Positions 43,987 to 54,345 are shown, counted from the first letter of the stretch. The stretch is DNA of 64,000 nt from Algoriphagus chordae (GCF_003254055.1 NZ_QKZT01000001.1:372001-436000), one strand, 5' to 3'. Numbers and translations: made by a program. The notes: generated from the letters alone by a model not told the origin.

Positions 43987-45453
43987 ATGGCAAAAACAGC
44001 AACTCCTGCGGAAAACGCGCAATTGAAAGATATTATTTCCCATGCCAAAGAGTATGGATTTGTTTACCCTAGTTCTGAGATCTACGACGGCCTTCAGGCA
44101 GTCTATGATTATGGAGCTTATGGTGTAGAGTTGAAAAACAACCTGAAGCGCCTGTGGTGGGAGACTATGACACGGGTTCAGGATAATATTGTCGGTATCG
44201 ATGCCTCGATTTTTATGCATCCTACCACATGGAAAGCTTCTGGTCACGTAGACAGCTTTAACGATCCGATGATCGACAACAAGGACTCTAAAAAGCGTTA
44301 CCGTGCGGATGTTTTGGTGGAAGAACATGCTGCAGTGTTCGAAAGAGCTGGAGATATAGAAAAGGCCAATGCACTTACAGGTGCCTTAGCTAGATTGTTA
44401 GAAGCTGAAGATCTTGACGGAGTAAGGGATTTGATCACTAATGAAGGCATCAAATGCCCTATCTCTGGCACTTCTAATTGGACAGATGTTCGTCAGTTCA
44501 ACCTGATGTTTTCTACCCAAGTGGGTTCTGTGGCTGAAGATTCTACTACGATTTACCTCAGACCAGAGACTGCTCAGGGTATTTTTGTCAACTTCCTGAA
44601 CGTGCAGAAAACTGCCAGAATGAAAATTCCTTTTGGAATTGCTCAGATCGGTAAAGCCTTCAGAAATGAAATCGTAGCCCGTCAGTTTATCTTTCGTATG
44701 CGTGAGTTTGAGCAGATGGAGATGCAGTTTTTTGTACGTCCTGGCACTGAGCTAGAATGGTATGAGAACTGGGCGGATATGCGGATGAAATGGCATTTGG
44801 CATTAGGGATTCCTGCGGAAAAGCTAAGGAAGCATAACCATGAGAAGCTTGCTCACTACGCAAATGCCGCGATGGATATCGAGTTTAATTTCCCATTTGG
44901 CTTCAAAGAAGTGGAAGGGATTCACTCTAGAACTGATTTTGATCTGAAATCACATCAGGAATTCTCCAGAAAGAAGCAGCAGTATTTCGATCCAGAAGTG
45001 AATAAGAATTACATCCCCTATGTAGTGGAGACCTCCATAGGAGCGGACAGATTGTTCTTATTGACGCTTTGCAATGCCTATACTGAAGAGACCACAGAGG
45101 AGAAAAGCAGAACCTATCTGAAACTTCACCCAGCCATTGCTCCAGTGAAAGCGGCAATTCTTCCGATCACGAAGAAAGATGGCTTGCCAGAAAAAGGAAA
45201 AGAGATTCTAGAGTTATTGAAATACGATTTCAATATCATCTATGAAGATGCTTCTTCTATCGGCAAGCGCTACGCTCGTCAGGATCTGATCGGAACACCA
45301 TTCTGTATTGCTGTGGATCACCAGACCTTGGAAGACAACACAGTGACTATCCGTCATCGGGATACTACGGAGCAGGAGAGAGTTCCTATCTCTGAGCTTC
45401 ATGGTAGAATCGCTGAAGCGACAAGTTTCAGAAGAGTTTTTGAGAAATTATAA
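43987..45453 (+). CDS. glyS: Glycine-tRNA ligase (dimeric type)
   Basis: 488 residues, class II synthetase. Motif 2 region FRNEIVARQFIFRMREFEQME, RPETAQGIFVNFLNV, and motif 3 with ETSIGADRLFLL, then a C-terminal anticodon-binding domain. This is the archaeal/eukaryal-like alpha2 form common in Bacteroidota. Charges tRNA-Gly with glycine. Its promoter box lies against the ATG and a shared terminator follows. Confidence 0.95.
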   Translation: MAKTATPAENAQLKDIISHAKEYGFVYPSSEIYDGLQAVYDYGAYGVELKNNLKRLWWETMTRVQDNIVGIDASIFMHPTTWKASGHVDSFNDPMIDNKDSKKRYRADVLVEEHAAVFERAGDIEKANALTGALARLLEAEDLDGVRDLITNEGIKCPISGTSNWTDVRQFNLMFSTQVGSVAEDSTTIYLRPETAQGIFVNFLNVQKTARMKIPFGIAQIGKAFRNEIVARQFIFRMREFEQMEMQFFVRPGTELEWYENWADMRMKWHLALGIPAEKLRKHNHEKLAHYANAAMDIEFNFPFGFKEVEGIHSRTDFDLKSHQEFSRKKQQYFDPEVNKNYIPYVVETSIGADRLFLLTLCNAYTEETTEEKSRTYLKLHPAIAPVKAAILPITKKDGLPEKGKEILELLKYDFNIIYEDASSIGKRYARQDLIGTPFCIAVDHQTLEDNTVTIRHRDTTEQERVPISELHGRIAEATSFRRVFEKL

Positions 45454-45470
45454 GAATTAGACAAGTATAA

Positions 45471-45502
45471 AAAACCTCCCAAGAGCGATCTTGGGAGGTT
45501 TT
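45471..45502. terminator. Bidirectional terminator between glyS and lipoprotein gene
   Basis: Perfect 14-bp stem AAAACCTCCCAAGA (45471-45484) with 45489-45502 and loop GCGA, with A-run and T-run on either side. It lies between convergent genes and can stop transcription in both directions. Confidence 0.9.
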
Positions 45503-45517
45503 ATAGTTTATAAAGGT

Positions 45518-45862
45518 TTATTCCTGTTTCAGCCATATAGATTTATCCCCTTCTTCCATAAGTGATCCATCATCTAGTTTTTTGAATGTCAATTCTAGGC
45601 CGAACTGATCATTTTTTTCAATCTTGATTTTTTGTCCTTTGATTTTATAGGAAGTTCTTGAAATTATATCTCCACCATATAATACATCAGCTACTCCCCC
45701 GGCTGCTAGCGTGATAAATCTGCCGCAGCCATACAAAGGATCATTCGCTGGAAGACAATCTTCAGGAGAATTTGCGTATGATCCCAAAATGTCTGGCTCC
45801 TCCAGTTTGTCGCAAGAAATAAAAACGAAAGCGAGTAGCGTAAGGAGTAGTAAGTTTTTCAT
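45518..45862 (-). CDS. Small hypothetical lipoprotein
   Basis: 114 residues. The lipoprotein signal ends FVFISC with lipidated Cys near residue 17. The mature part has two Cys (EDCLPANDPLYGC) that may form a disulfide, and ends in a small beta-rich domain with a closing KSIWLKQE. No known family. Confidence 0.78.
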   Translation of the reverse strand: MKNLLLLTLLAFVFISCDKLEEPDILGSYANSPEDCLPANDPLYGCGRFITLAAGGVADVLYGGDIISRTSYKIKGQKIKIEKNDQFGLELTFKKLDDGSLMEEGDKSIWLKQE

Positions 45863-45966
45863 AAAAAAGGAGTTAAGTGTATCAACAGTACGATTGGGAG
45901 CTAGTGATTGCTACAAAGCGTCTAACATTTACAAAAAATGCTAGTTTAGAGTTTGAATAGAAGTTC

Positions 45967-47433
45967 ATGACAAAGAAAGCACTCATCATCGGTTCTGGTA
46001 TTGCAGGCATAGCGGCGGCTATTCGATTGGCTGTGAAGGGCTTTGATGTTGAGGTATTCGAAGGGAATTCTTATCCAGGTGGAAAACTCAGCGAAATTCA
46101 ACTGGGCGAATATCGCTTTGATGCAGGACCATCACTTTTTACACTCCCTGAGCAAGTGGATGCCGTTTTTCAATTAGCGGGAAAAGAACCCAAGGAATAC
46201 TTTGCCTATGATAAACTGGATGTCACCTGCCAGTATTTCTGGGAAGATGGGACTAGTTTGAAAGCCTATGCAGATCTTAATCGTTTTGCTAAGGAAGTTC
46301 AGTCCAAACTGGGCGAAGCTGAATTAAGCATCCACGAAGCACTCAGACAATCCGCTTTTATATACAACAGTTTAGCGCCGCTCTTCATGAATCGTTCACT
46401 TCACAGGTTTGATACCTGGACGAATCCTCTTGCGCTGAAATCCTATTTGAGAATGGGGAAATTGGGGATTTTCTCTACCATGAACGAAGCAAATCAGAAG
46501 CAATTTACCCATCCGAAACTGATCCAGCTCTTCAATCGCTATGCGACTTACAATGGATCAAATCCTTATGAAACCCCTGCTACGCTCAATATTATTCCTC
46601 ATCTGGAATTTAATATCGGCGCTTTTTTTCCAAAGAAAGGCATGCATGATATCACTCAGAGTCTGTTCAAGCTATCCGAAGAACTTGGGGTGAACTATCA
46701 TTTTGGCCAGAAAGTAGAGAGGGTTTTAGTGGAAGCAGGTGTAGCAAAAGGCATACGAGCAAAAGGCGAAGATCACTACGCTGACTTAGTCGTTAATAAT
46801 ATGGATATGGTCAATGCATATAAGACCATTCTAAAAGATCAAAGACAACCCAAGCTTTTACTCAAGCAAGCCAAATCAAGTTCAGCGCTGATTTTCTATT
46901 GGGGAGTCAAGCGGGATTTTCCGGAACTTGACCTTCACAATATTTTCTTCTCGGATAATTACCCGCTGGAATTTGAGCATATTTTCAAGCGAGGGACGAT
47001 ATATGAGGATCCGACGATCTACCTAAACATCACATCTACTCATAAAAATGACGATGCGCCAGCGGGATGTATGAATTGGTTTACGATGATCAATGTGCCC
47101 AATAATCAAGGGCAGGATTGGGATCAGATGATCGCTGAAGCAAAAAGAAATATCATTCACAAGCTCAATCGTATCTTAAAAACTGATGTGGAGTCGCTGA
47201 TCGAAGTAGAGGAAATTTTAGACCCACGAACTATAGAATCTAAGACTTCATCCGCTCAAGGTGCTCTCTATGGCAATAGCTCTAATAATAAGTTTGCGGC
47301 ATTTCTCCGACATGCGAATTACTCTTCCTCGATAAAAAACCTGTACTTCTGTGGAGGCTCTGTGCATCCTGGCGGTGGTATTCCGCTTTGTTTGCTTTCT
47401 GCGAAGATTATGACTGAAATGGTGGAAGGGTAG
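45967..47433 (+). CDS. Carotenoid desaturase (CrtI/CrtD family)
   Basis: 488 residues. FAD-binding GSGIAGIAAAIRLA (8-21), ENSYPGGKLSE-type NSYPGGKLSE (35-44), FDAGPSLFTLP (52-62), and the C-terminal CGGSVHPGGGIPLC motif (about 465-478). The sequence pattern is close to enzymes annotated as 1-hydroxycarotenoid 3,4-desaturase (CrtD) in Bacteroidota, which act in myxol/flexixanthin-type pigment synthesis; phytoene desaturase CrtI is the alternative. No other carotenoid gene is adjacent. Confidence 0.85.
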   Translation: MTKKALIIGSGIAGIAAAIRLAVKGFDVEVFEGNSYPGGKLSEIQLGEYRFDAGPSLFTLPEQVDAVFQLAGKEPKEYFAYDKLDVTCQYFWEDGTSLKAYADLNRFAKEVQSKLGEAELSIHEALRQSAFIYNSLAPLFMNRSLHRFDTWTNPLALKSYLRMGKLGIFSTMNEANQKQFTHPKLIQLFNRYATYNGSNPYETPATLNIIPHLEFNIGAFFPKKGMHDITQSLFKLSEELGVNYHFGQKVERVLVEAGVAKGIRAKGEDHYADLVVNNMDMVNAYKTILKDQRQPKLLLKQAKSSSALIFYWGVKRDFPELDLHNIFFSDNYPLEFEHIFKRGTIYEDPTIYLNITSTHKNDDAPAGCMNWFTMINVPNNQGQDWDQMIAEAKRNIIHKLNRILKTDVESLIEVEEILDPRTIESKTSSAQGALYGNSSNNKFAAFLRHANYSSSIKNLYFCGGSVHPGGGIPLCLLSAKIMTEMVEG

Positions 47434-47480
47434 TGGTCAGTTTTCAGTCGCAGTCGTAGAATAGGGAGAAATTGTTTTCA

Positions 47481-47521
47481 CGTCATTGCGAGGAGGAAGA
47501 ATGACGACCTGGCAATCTCAA
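47481..47521. repeat. REP-like element in the crtD-recX gap
   Basis: CGTCATT (47481-47487) and AATGACG (47500-47506) form an inverted repeat, followed by GGCAATCTCA. The GTCATTGCGAGGA..GCAATCT word pattern is a known style of dispersed repeat in Bacteroidota. No gene lies in 47434-47643. Confidence 0.55.
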
Positions 47522-47643
47522 AATGGTTCAAGTCTCATGACTTGGACCTAAAATAATGAAGTCTTCACACTTCTATCAGTCAGTTTAGAGAATCATCTGT
47601 AGTCTGAAGGTTGCAATAAAATAGACATAAGCCTGCAGACTGA

Positions 47644-48159
47644 TCACTGAGACTGATCAGAGATCAATCCCTCAATCACTTCTTTCACCAAATCCATTTC
47701 AAAACCCTTGTTCATCAGATATTGAGTGACTTTGTACTTTTTCTTAAAAGAATCTGACTCCCTAGTTGTTTCCCACTTCTTCTCCGTTTGGCTCAAAAGC
47801 GTATCATAATACTCCTCAGCATCGATTTCAGTTAGGCCTTTGCGAATAAGTTCTTCAGAGATTTCACGCATTTTTAGCTCCATTCTGATTCGATTCCTTC
47901 CCCATTTTTTTAGTCTGAACTTTCCTCTTGCAAAGGCTCGTGCATAGCGTTCTTCATTTACAAATTCCTCCTCCACCAGTTCCGCGATTATTTTCTCCGC
48001 GGCTTCATCTTTGATGCCCTTCTCGTAGAGTTTACGCCGAATTTCCCAAGGACAGCGATCCTGATAGGCACAGAAAGTCGTCAGCTTTTCAAAAGCGTCT
48101 TCCTGCGACCAGGAGTTTTTTCCTGACTCATTTGGCTTATATTTTCCCCAACTGGACAT
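47644..48159 (-). CDS. recX: Regulatory protein RecX
   Basis: 171 residues. Three-helix repeats typical of RecX: CPWEIRRKLYEKG, FVNEERYARAFARGKFRLKK (about 66-85; written here in two overlapping blocks) and a third degenerate repeat ending YLMNKGFEMDLVKEVIEG. RecX limits RecA filament growth. recA is not in the window. Divergent from tpiA across 72 bp. Confidence 0.88.
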   Translation of the reverse strand: MSSWGKYKPNESGKNSWSQEDAFEKLTTFCAYQDRCPWEIRRKLYEKGIKDEAAEKIIAELVEEEFVNEERYARAFARGKFRLKKWGRNRIRMELKMREISEELIRKGLTEIDAEEYYDTLLSQTEKKWETTRESDSFKKKYKVTQYLMNKGFEMDLVKEVIEGLISDQSQ

Positions 48160-48231
48160 TTTCCGTAATTTTAGACCAAATTATAGTGAATCCCTTTTTT
48201 ATCAAACCTTATTAAATTTTCAAAACTCATT

Positions 48232-48993
48232 ATGCGTAAGAAAATCGTAGCCGGCAACTGGAAAATGAACATGACCTTCGAAGAAGGCCAGACTCTTACT
48301 TCCGAAATATTGAACATGATGAAGGACGAGCATTCTGGCGATGCAATCGCTGTGCTTAATCCTCCTTTTCCACATATTTTCCCAGTCAAAAAACTGATCG
48401 GAGAAGCAAAAGCTGTATTTATCGGAGCGCAGAACTGTTCTGACAAAGAAGCTGGAGCATTTACCGGAGAAGTTTCTACCAAGATTCTAGCATCCTTCGG
48501 TGTGCAATATGTAATTATCGGCCATTCTGAGCGTCGTGAATATTTCCAAGAAAGCAATGAGATGCTTGCTGCCAAAGTGAAGCTTGCTCTTGTGAATGGC
48601 TTGACTCCTATTTTCTGCTGTGGCGAATCTCTTGAGATCAGAACAGCAGGTACGCATGAGGCGACCGTTACAACTCAGTTGACTGAAGGTCTTTTCGACT
48701 TGAGTCCTGCCGATTTCTCCAAGATCGTGATTGCCTATGAGCCAATCTGGGCTATCGGAACTGGCAAGACTGCTAGCTCTGAGGAGGCGCAGGACATGCA
48801 TGCTGCTTTGAGAAGTCATGTAGCATCTAAATATGGTAAAGACATCGCAGATGGCACTTCTATCCTGTATGGTGGAAGCTGTAATCCAAAGAACGCACAG
48901 GAGCTTTTCGCGAAGCCTGATGTAGATGGCGGATTGATCGGTGGTGCTTCCTTGAAGTCTCGTGATTTTGTAGATATTATCAAATCATTCTAA
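48232..48993 (+). CDS. tpiA: Triosephosphate isomerase
   Basis: 253 residues. Catalytic Lys11 (GNWKMN), electrophile His98 (IIGHSERRE) and catalytic base Glu170 (YEPIWAIGTG) are all in place; phosphate loop GGSCNPKN and GLIGGASL near the end. Interconverts DHAP and glyceraldehyde 3-phosphate. prmA begins 6 bp after the stop. Confidence 0.97.
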   Translation: MRKKIVAGNWKMNMTFEEGQTLTSEILNMMKDEHSGDAIAVLNPPFPHIFPVKKLIGEAKAVFIGAQNCSDKEAGAFTGEVSTKILASFGVQYVIIGHSERREYFQESNEMLAAKVKLALVNGLTPIFCCGESLEIRTAGTHEATVTTQLTEGLFDLSPADFSKIVIAYEPIWAIGTGKTASSEEAQDMHAALRSHVASKYGKDIADGTSILYGGSCNPKNAQELFAKPDVDGGLIGGASLKSRDFVDIIKSF

Positions 48994-48999
48994 TATAAA

Positions 49000-49830
49000 A
49001 TGGATTACCTGGAGTTTAAAATCAAGTGCCTTGATGAGTTCAGGGAAATCCTAATAGCTGAATTTTCTATGATAGGCTTTGATTCCTTCCTCGAAACAGA
49101 GGAGGGAATCGATGCTTATACACTGGAATCAGATTTCGATCGGCCTGCTTTCAATGCGGTGATCGACCAGTATATCGTGCCTGCTGAAATCAGCTTGGTG
49201 GAAGGCGTCATGCCCAAAGTCAACTGGAATGAAGAGTGGGAAAAAAATTATGATCCCATTGCTGTGGACGATCTGGTCTATGTCAGAGCCTCTTTTCACC
49301 CAAGCAAGCCTGAGTTCAAGTACGAGATCGTGATTAATCCCAAAATGTCTTTTGGCACGGGACATCATGCTACCACTTTCCAGATGCTTCGTCATCAGGG
49401 TAAAATCGATCACCAAGACAAAAGAGTATTGGATGTGGGTTCTGGTACAGGAATCCTTGCTATTATGGCTCAGCTACTTGGTGCCAAGCAAATCGAAGCA
49501 TTCGATATCGATGATTGGTGCGTGGACAATGGCAATGAGAACTTTGATCTCAATGGATTGAAAACTCGAATGGAATTGGGGACCATCCGCGAAGTGAATC
49601 CTCAAGGTGAGTTTGACATAGTCTTGGCCAATATCAACAAGAATGTGCTGCTGGATGAAATGGATATCTACGTGGATTTGCTAAAGGTAAATGGGTATTT
49701 ATTGCTTAGTGGATTCTATACAGAAGACATTGAGGATCTTACTAACTGCACTATGCCGCTGGGATTAGAATTGATTTCTAAGGAAAGTAAGGATAACTGG
49801 GCAGCCTTGATTTTGCAGAAAAAAGTGTAA
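49000..49830 (+). CDS. prmA: Ribosomal protein L11 methyltransferase
   Basis: 276 residues. N-terminal L11-binding domain, then a SAM domain: MSFGTGHHATTFQML, motif I LDVGSGTGILAIMA, and DIVLANINKNVLLDEM. Adds methyl groups to L11. Translationally close to tpiA (6-bp gap), a common Bacteroidota arrangement. Confidence 0.94.
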   Translation: MDYLEFKIKCLDEFREILIAEFSMIGFDSFLETEEGIDAYTLESDFDRPAFNAVIDQYIVPAEISLVEGVMPKVNWNEEWEKNYDPIAVDDLVYVRASFHPSKPEFKYEIVINPKMSFGTGHHATTFQMLRHQGKIDHQDKRVLDVGSGTGILAIMAQLLGAKQIEAFDIDDWCVDNGNENFDLNGLKTRMELGTIREVNPQGEFDIVLANINKNVLLDEMDIYVDLLKVNGYLLLSGFYTEDIEDLTNCTMPLGLELISKESKDNWAALILQKKV

Positions 49831-50005
49831 GGACAACAGACCGAAGTAAAAAAGGTTAGTTGTAAGCCAAGAAAGTGGAATGGTTCTGAGGCTCACAGGC
49901 ATCACATGCTGGCGTAAACCGTAAACTAAAAATCGTAATCAACAGGAGGAACTTTCAAGTTTCATCAGGACTTGTCAAACTCTACGACTTTAACAGATAA
50001 CCTTC

Positions 50006-50194
50006 ATGACTGAACTGATTATATACGCTGTCGTTTTTGTGCTTTTGATTGGGCATTGTCTTTTTGCAGGGAAAATGTATCGTGCTGTACACGCAGATTC
50101 CAGCTTGACATTGCATGAGAAAAACGATTGGAAACTTAAAGCACTTATTTTTCCAGCTTATTTTTGGGGAAAATATAAGAAGGCAAAAGGTTAG
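50006..50194 (+). CDS. Small single-helix membrane protein
   Basis: 62 residues. One N-terminal membrane helix (about 3-22), a short polar middle, then a second weakly hydrophobic stretch ALIFPAYFWGKYKKAKG. Conserved-looking positive tail. No family recognised. It stands alone between prmA and recJ. Confidence 0.55.
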   Translation: MTELIIYAVVFVLLIGHCLFAGKMYRAVHADSSLTLHEKNDWKLKALIFPAYFWGKYKKAKG

Positions 50195-50297
50195 TTTTTT
50201 TGCTTTCAATTAAACTTTTGGGCTTCAATAGCCGATAATAGAACCAGTACTTTTAATTTATCAATTCACAAGAAACTTAGTTTACTAAATTAGCTTC

Positions 50298-52022
50298 ATG
50301 GAGTACCTCTGGAAACACAAGCCCAAAACCTCACAAACAGCCATAGATGAGCTGAGCAAGGCGATCAATGTCAATCCGACATTGGCCAATATGCTGATTA
50401 ATCGTGGGGTGGAGAGTTTTGAGCAAGCGAAGAGTTACTTCCGTCCCGCGCTCAGCTCACTTCATGATCCTTTTTTGATTAAGGATATGACTGAAGCAGT
50501 GGATAGAATTCAAGTTGCGATTGCTGCGGAGGAAAAGATCATGGTCTACGGTGACTACGATGTGGATGGTACGACGGCTGTGGCATTGATGTATGGTTTT
50601 CTGAAAACCTTCTATCCAGATGTGGTTTTTTACATTCCAGATCGCTACAAAGAGGGGTATGGGATTTCTGAAAAAGGCGTAAGATTCGCTGCCGAGAATG
50701 ATATCAAGTTGATTATCGCGTTGGATTGTGGAATTAAGGCGATTGAGAAAGTTGCCTTAGCTTCCGAACTTGGGGTTGATTTTATTATTTGTGATCACCA
50801 CACCCCTGGTGATGAGCTTCCAGCTGCAGTAGCCGTTTTGGACTCTAAGCGGAAGGATTGTACTTACCCATACAAGGAACTCAGTGGGGCTGGTGTTGGC
50901 TTCAAGCTGATTCAGGCTATCGCGATGAAGCGAGACATTGACAGTTCTCAATTGGATGCTTATTTGGATCTGGTGGCAGTGAGTATCGCTGCGGATATTG
51001 TCCCGATAACTGGAGAAAATAGGATTCTTGCATACTACGGACTTGATCGTTTAAACAATACTCCACGACCAGGCTTGAAGGCTTTGATGCTGAGCAGTAA
51101 TTTGGAAAAGGACATCGGTATTTCGGATGTGGTTTTCAAAATTGGCCCGAGAATTAATGCTTCTGGAAGATTGGAGCACGCCAAGGCTTCTGTGGAATTA
51201 CTGATTTCTTCTGATTTGGAAGGCGCCATGGAGCGCGCCAAAGTAGTAGATGAGGTGAATGCAACCAGAAGGAATTTTGATGAGAATATCACCAAGGAAG
51301 CTTTTGAAATGATTGCTTCTCGCGAGGAATCGGCTGAGTGGAATTCTACCGTGCTTTTCAAAGAAGACTGGCACAAGGGTGTAATAGGAATTGTAGCGAG
51401 TCGTTGTATTGAGAAATATTATAGACCTACGATCATTTTGACGGAGTCCAATGGCAAAGCAACCGGCAGTGCCAGATCTGTGGTGGATTTCAATATTTAT
51501 GAAGCGATAGAGGAATGTGCTGATCTGTTGGATCAATTTGGAGGACATATGTATGCCGCTGGATTGACACTTCCAGTGGAGAATGTTCCTGCTTTTCAGG
51601 AGAAATTTGAGGCAGTGGTGAAGAGCAGAATTCAGGAAGTTCATCGCAAGCCTGTGATAGAAGTTGACGATGAATTGCTTTTAGATCAGATTAATTACAA
51701 GTTTTATAATATCTTGAAACAAATGGCGCCTTTTGGCCCTGGAAATACGGAACCGATTTTTCAGATCGCAAATGTTTATGCCGAAGATGTGATTGTATTG
51801 AAGGATAAACACCTAAGATTCAAAATCGTCCAAGATGGTCAGGTGACTACTCCTGTTTGTCTGGGATTTGGGATGGCAGATCGGGCAAAAGATCCGGATC
51901 TGACAACTGTGAACATGCTTCGTGGAAAAATGCGATTTGATATAGTTGCCGAAATGAGAGAAAATGTATTTCGCGATAAGAGTAGTTTGCAACTCTACGT
52001 GAAAGACATCAAATTTGACTGA
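50298..52022 (+). CDS. recJ: Single-stranded-DNA exonuclease RecJ
   Basis: 574 residues, normal length. DHH-superfamily motifs [10 protein letters not shown] (about 80-89), [15 protein letters not shown] (about 164-171), and the DHHA1 domain GRLEHA and [10 protein letters not shown]; a C-terminal OB fold ends [11 protein letters not shown]. It is a 5'-3' ssDNA exonuclease in recombination and repair. The stop is 1 bp before the lptB start. Confidence 0.95.
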   Translation: MEYLWKHKPKTSQTAIDELSKAINVNPTLANMLINRGVESFEQAKSYFRPALSSLHDPFLIKDMTEAVDRIQVAIAAEEKIMVYGDYDVDGTTAVALMYGFLKTFYPDVVFYIPDRYKEGYGISEKGVRFAAENDIKLIIALDCGIKAIEKVALASELGVDFIICDHHTPGDELPAAVAVLDSKRKDCTYPYKELSGAGVGFKLIQAIAMKRDIDSSQLDAYLDLVAVSIAADIVPITGENRILAYYGLDRLNNTPRPGLKALMLSSNLEKDIGISDVVFKIGPRINASGRLEHAKASVELLISSDLEGAMERAKVVDEVNATRRNFDENITKEAFEMIASREESAEWNSTVLFKEDWHKGVIGIVASRCIEKYYRPTIILTESNGKATGSARSVVDFNIYEAIEECADLLDQFGGHMYAAGLTLPVENVPAFQEKFEAVVKSRIQEVHRKPVIEVDDELLLDQINYKFYNILKQMAPFGPGNTEPIFQIANVYAEDVIVLKDKHLRFKIVQDGQVTTPVCLGFGMADRAKDPDLTTVNMLRGKMRFDIVAEMRENVFRDKSSLQLYVKDIKFD

Positions 52023-52023
52023 T

Positions 52024-52761
52024 ATGATTCTTCGTGCCGAAAATTTAGTAAAAATCTACAAAGGTCGCCGGGTGGTGAATGATATCTCCGTGGAGGTAAG
52101 CCAAGGTGAGATAGTGGGCCTTTTAGGGCCAAATGGAGCTGGGAAAACGACTTCCTTTTATATGATTGTAGGCTTGGTCCAGCCCAATGAAGGCAATATT
52201 TTTTTGGAACAGAAGAATATCACCAGTCTGCCAATGTATAAGCGTGCTCAGGCAGGAATCGGATATTTGGCTCAGGAAGCATCAGTTTTTAGAAAGCTTT
52301 CAGTAGAAGAAAATATTATGGCGGTACTGGAGATGACCAAGATGCCAAAGAAAGAGCGCAAAGAAAAAGTGGAAAGTTTGCTGGAAGAATTCAGCTTGAC
52401 CCATGTGCGAAAAAATCTCGGAATGGTGCTATCGGGAGGAGAAAGAAGAAGAACGGAGATCGCTCGAGCTTTAGCTGTAGATCCCAAATTTGTTTTACTC
52501 GACGAGCCTTTTGCCGGAGTGGATCCTATTGCGGTGGAAGAAATACAATCTATTGTAGCAAAACTAAAAACTAAAAATATTGGCATTTTGATCACAGATC
52601 ACAATGTAAACGAAACACTTTCTATCACTGATAGAGCCTACTTGATGTTTGAAGGTAAACTGCTAAAAGCCGGAACTGCAGAAGAGCTCGCAGCAGATGA
52701 ACAAGTGCGAAAAGTGTATTTAGGATCTAATTTTGAGTTGAAACGAAAAGTTTTTAATTAA
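52024..52761 (+). CDS. lptB: LPS export ABC transporter ATPase
   Basis: 245 residues from ATG 52024, directly after the recJ TGA; a TTG three codons upstream is inside recJ and less likely. Walker [12 protein letters not shown], signature [15 protein letters not shown], Walker [14 protein letters not shown], and switch His in ITDHNV. The extended C-terminus and pattern match LptB of the LptBFG lipopolysaccharide extractor; the permease genes are not in the window. The stop overlaps the GH3 start by one base. Confidence 0.93.
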   Translation: MILRAENLVKIYKGRRVVNDISVEVSQGEIVGLLGPNGAGKTTSFYMIVGLVQPNEGNIFLEQKNITSLPMYKRAQAGIGYLAQEASVFRKLSVEENIMAVLEMTKMPKKERKEKVESLLEEFSLTHVRKNLGMVLSGGERRRTEIARALAVDPKFVLLDEPFAGVDPIAVEEIQSIVAKLKTKNIGILITDHNVNETLSITDRAYLMFEGKLLKAGTAEELAADEQVRKVYLGSNFELKRKVFN

Positions 52762-54287
52762 TGGCGGTTCTGAATTCTTTTATGACCTGGATCTTTAAGA
52801 GCCGTGTTGGTCAAATCGAAAACTTTAAACAAAACCCAATAGCTGTCCAAGAAACTATTTTTCAAGCGCTATTAGAAGCAGGAAAGAATACTGACTTCGG
52901 TAAGGTACATGGGTTCTCAGAGATCAAAAACTACACAGATTTTGCTAAAAGCGTACCTATAAGGAATTACGATATGTTTAAACCTTTCATTGACAAAGCA
53001 ATGGAAGGAAGGGATAACGTCCTTTGGAATACGGAAATAGAGTGGTATGCCAAGTCTTCGGGAACTACTTCCAGTCGCAGTAAGTACATCCCTGTTACTT
53101 ATGAAAGTCTGGAAGAGTGCCACTACAAAGGTGGAAAGGATATGGTTGCGCTCTATATGGCCAATTATCCAGATTCGCGAATGTTTGCTGGTAAGACTTT
53201 GACCATCGGTGGGACCTTAGAAAACAATCCGCTAAATCCTCAAGGAACTGCTAGAGCTGGAGATATCTCTGCGGTGATCATGGAGAATTTGCCTTTTTGG
53301 GCATACTTCGTCAGGACTCCTTCCAAAGAAACCGCTTTGATGGGAGAATGGGAGGCTAAAATCGAGAAAATGGCTCGCGAGACCATGGACGAGGATGTGA
53401 CCTGCATGGCGGGGGTTCCTACCTGGACTATCGTGCTTTTGCAAAAAGTATTGGAATTAAAGAAGGCTAAGAACATCACTGAAGTTTGGCCAAATCTAGA
53501 GGTGTTTTTTCATGGAGCAGTTGCTTTTGGTCCATATAGAAGTCTTTTCAAAGAACTTATTCCTTCGGAAAAAATGCGCTATATGGAGACTTATAATGCC
53601 TCCGAGGGATTTTTTGGAATTCAGGATCAGAAAGATTCTGATGAATTGCTCCTATTATTGGATTATGGGATTTTCTATGAATTCATTCCTATGGACGAAT
53701 TGAATAATGAAAACCCGGCAGTGATTCCACTTTCCCAGGTAGAGTTGGACAAAAATTATGCTTTAGTGATAACTACCAACGGTGGACTCTGGAGATATAA
53801 AATAGGGGATACGGTGAAGTTCACGTCTACGGCACCTTATCGATTCAGAATATCTGGCAGGACAAGGCATTTTATCAATGCATTTGGTGAGGAAGTGATT
53901 ATCGAAAATGCTGAAAAAGCCATCCAATATGCAGCTGAGCAGACTGGTGCACGAATTGCCAATTTCACAGCAGCGCCAGTTTATTTTGATGGCTCCGGAT
54001 CAAAAGGTGCTCATGAGTGGATCATTGAATTTCAGAAGAGTCCATCCGACCCTGCTGAGTTTGATCGACTTTTAGACCTGCATTTACGTGAGATTAATTC
54101 GGACTACGATGCCAAGCGTCACAAGGGGTTAGCTTTAGTCGAACCCATAATCCATCATGCGCCTGCTGGTCTTTTCGAAAAGTGGATGCGCAGCAGAGGT
54201 AAACTGGGAGGTCAGCACAAGGTTCCTAGACTTTCTAATTCCAGAGAATATTTAGATGAGATATTGGGGATGCTTCAGGAAGTTTGA
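52761..54287 (+). CDS. GH3-family acyl-adenylating enzyme
   Basis: 508 residues. Plant GH3 enzymes adenylate jasmonate or auxin and join the acyl group to amino acids; bacterial relatives are uncharacterised. ATP-binding motif 1 is KSSGTTSSRSKYIPVT (about 96-111), motif 2 YNASEGFFGIQD (about 280-291), and motif 3 GLWRYKIGDTVKF (about 343-355). The C-terminal HEWIIEF and the long lid resemble the plant fold. Shares an overlapping TAATG with lptB and ends before a perfect terminator. Confidence 0.9.
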   Translation: MAVLNSFMTWIFKSRVGQIENFKQNPIAVQETIFQALLEAGKNTDFGKVHGFSEIKNYTDFAKSVPIRNYDMFKPFIDKAMEGRDNVLWNTEIEWYAKSSGTTSSRSKYIPVTYESLEECHYKGGKDMVALYMANYPDSRMFAGKTLTIGGTLENNPLNPQGTARAGDISAVIMENLPFWAYFVRTPSKETALMGEWEAKIEKMARETMDEDVTCMAGVPTWTIVLLQKVLELKKAKNITEVWPNLEVFFHGAVAFGPYRSLFKELIPSEKMRYMETYNASEGFFGIQDQKDSDELLLLLDYGIFYEFIPMDELNNENPAVIPLSQVELDKNYALVITTNGGLWRYKIGDTVKFTSTAPYRFRISGRTRHFINAFGEEVIIENAEKAIQYAAEQTGARIANFTAAPVYFDGSGSKGAHEWIIEFQKSPSDPAEFDRLLDLHLREINSDYDAKRHKGLALVEPIIHHAPAGLFEKWMRSRGKLGGQHKVPRLSNSREYLDEILGMLQEV

Positions 54288-54300
54288 AAAAGTAGGATAA

Positions 54301-54345
54301 AATAACAGAGCCCAGTGAATTATCACTGGGCTCTGTTATTTTTCT
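54301..54345. terminator. Perfect 18-bp terminator hairpin after GH3 gene
   Basis: AATAACAGAGCCCAGTGA (54301-54318) pairs perfectly with 54323-54340 around ATTA, followed by a T-rich tail. It lies between the convergent GH3 and ccmF-like genes; the A/T-rich flanks favour the plus direction but could serve both. Confidence 0.9.
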
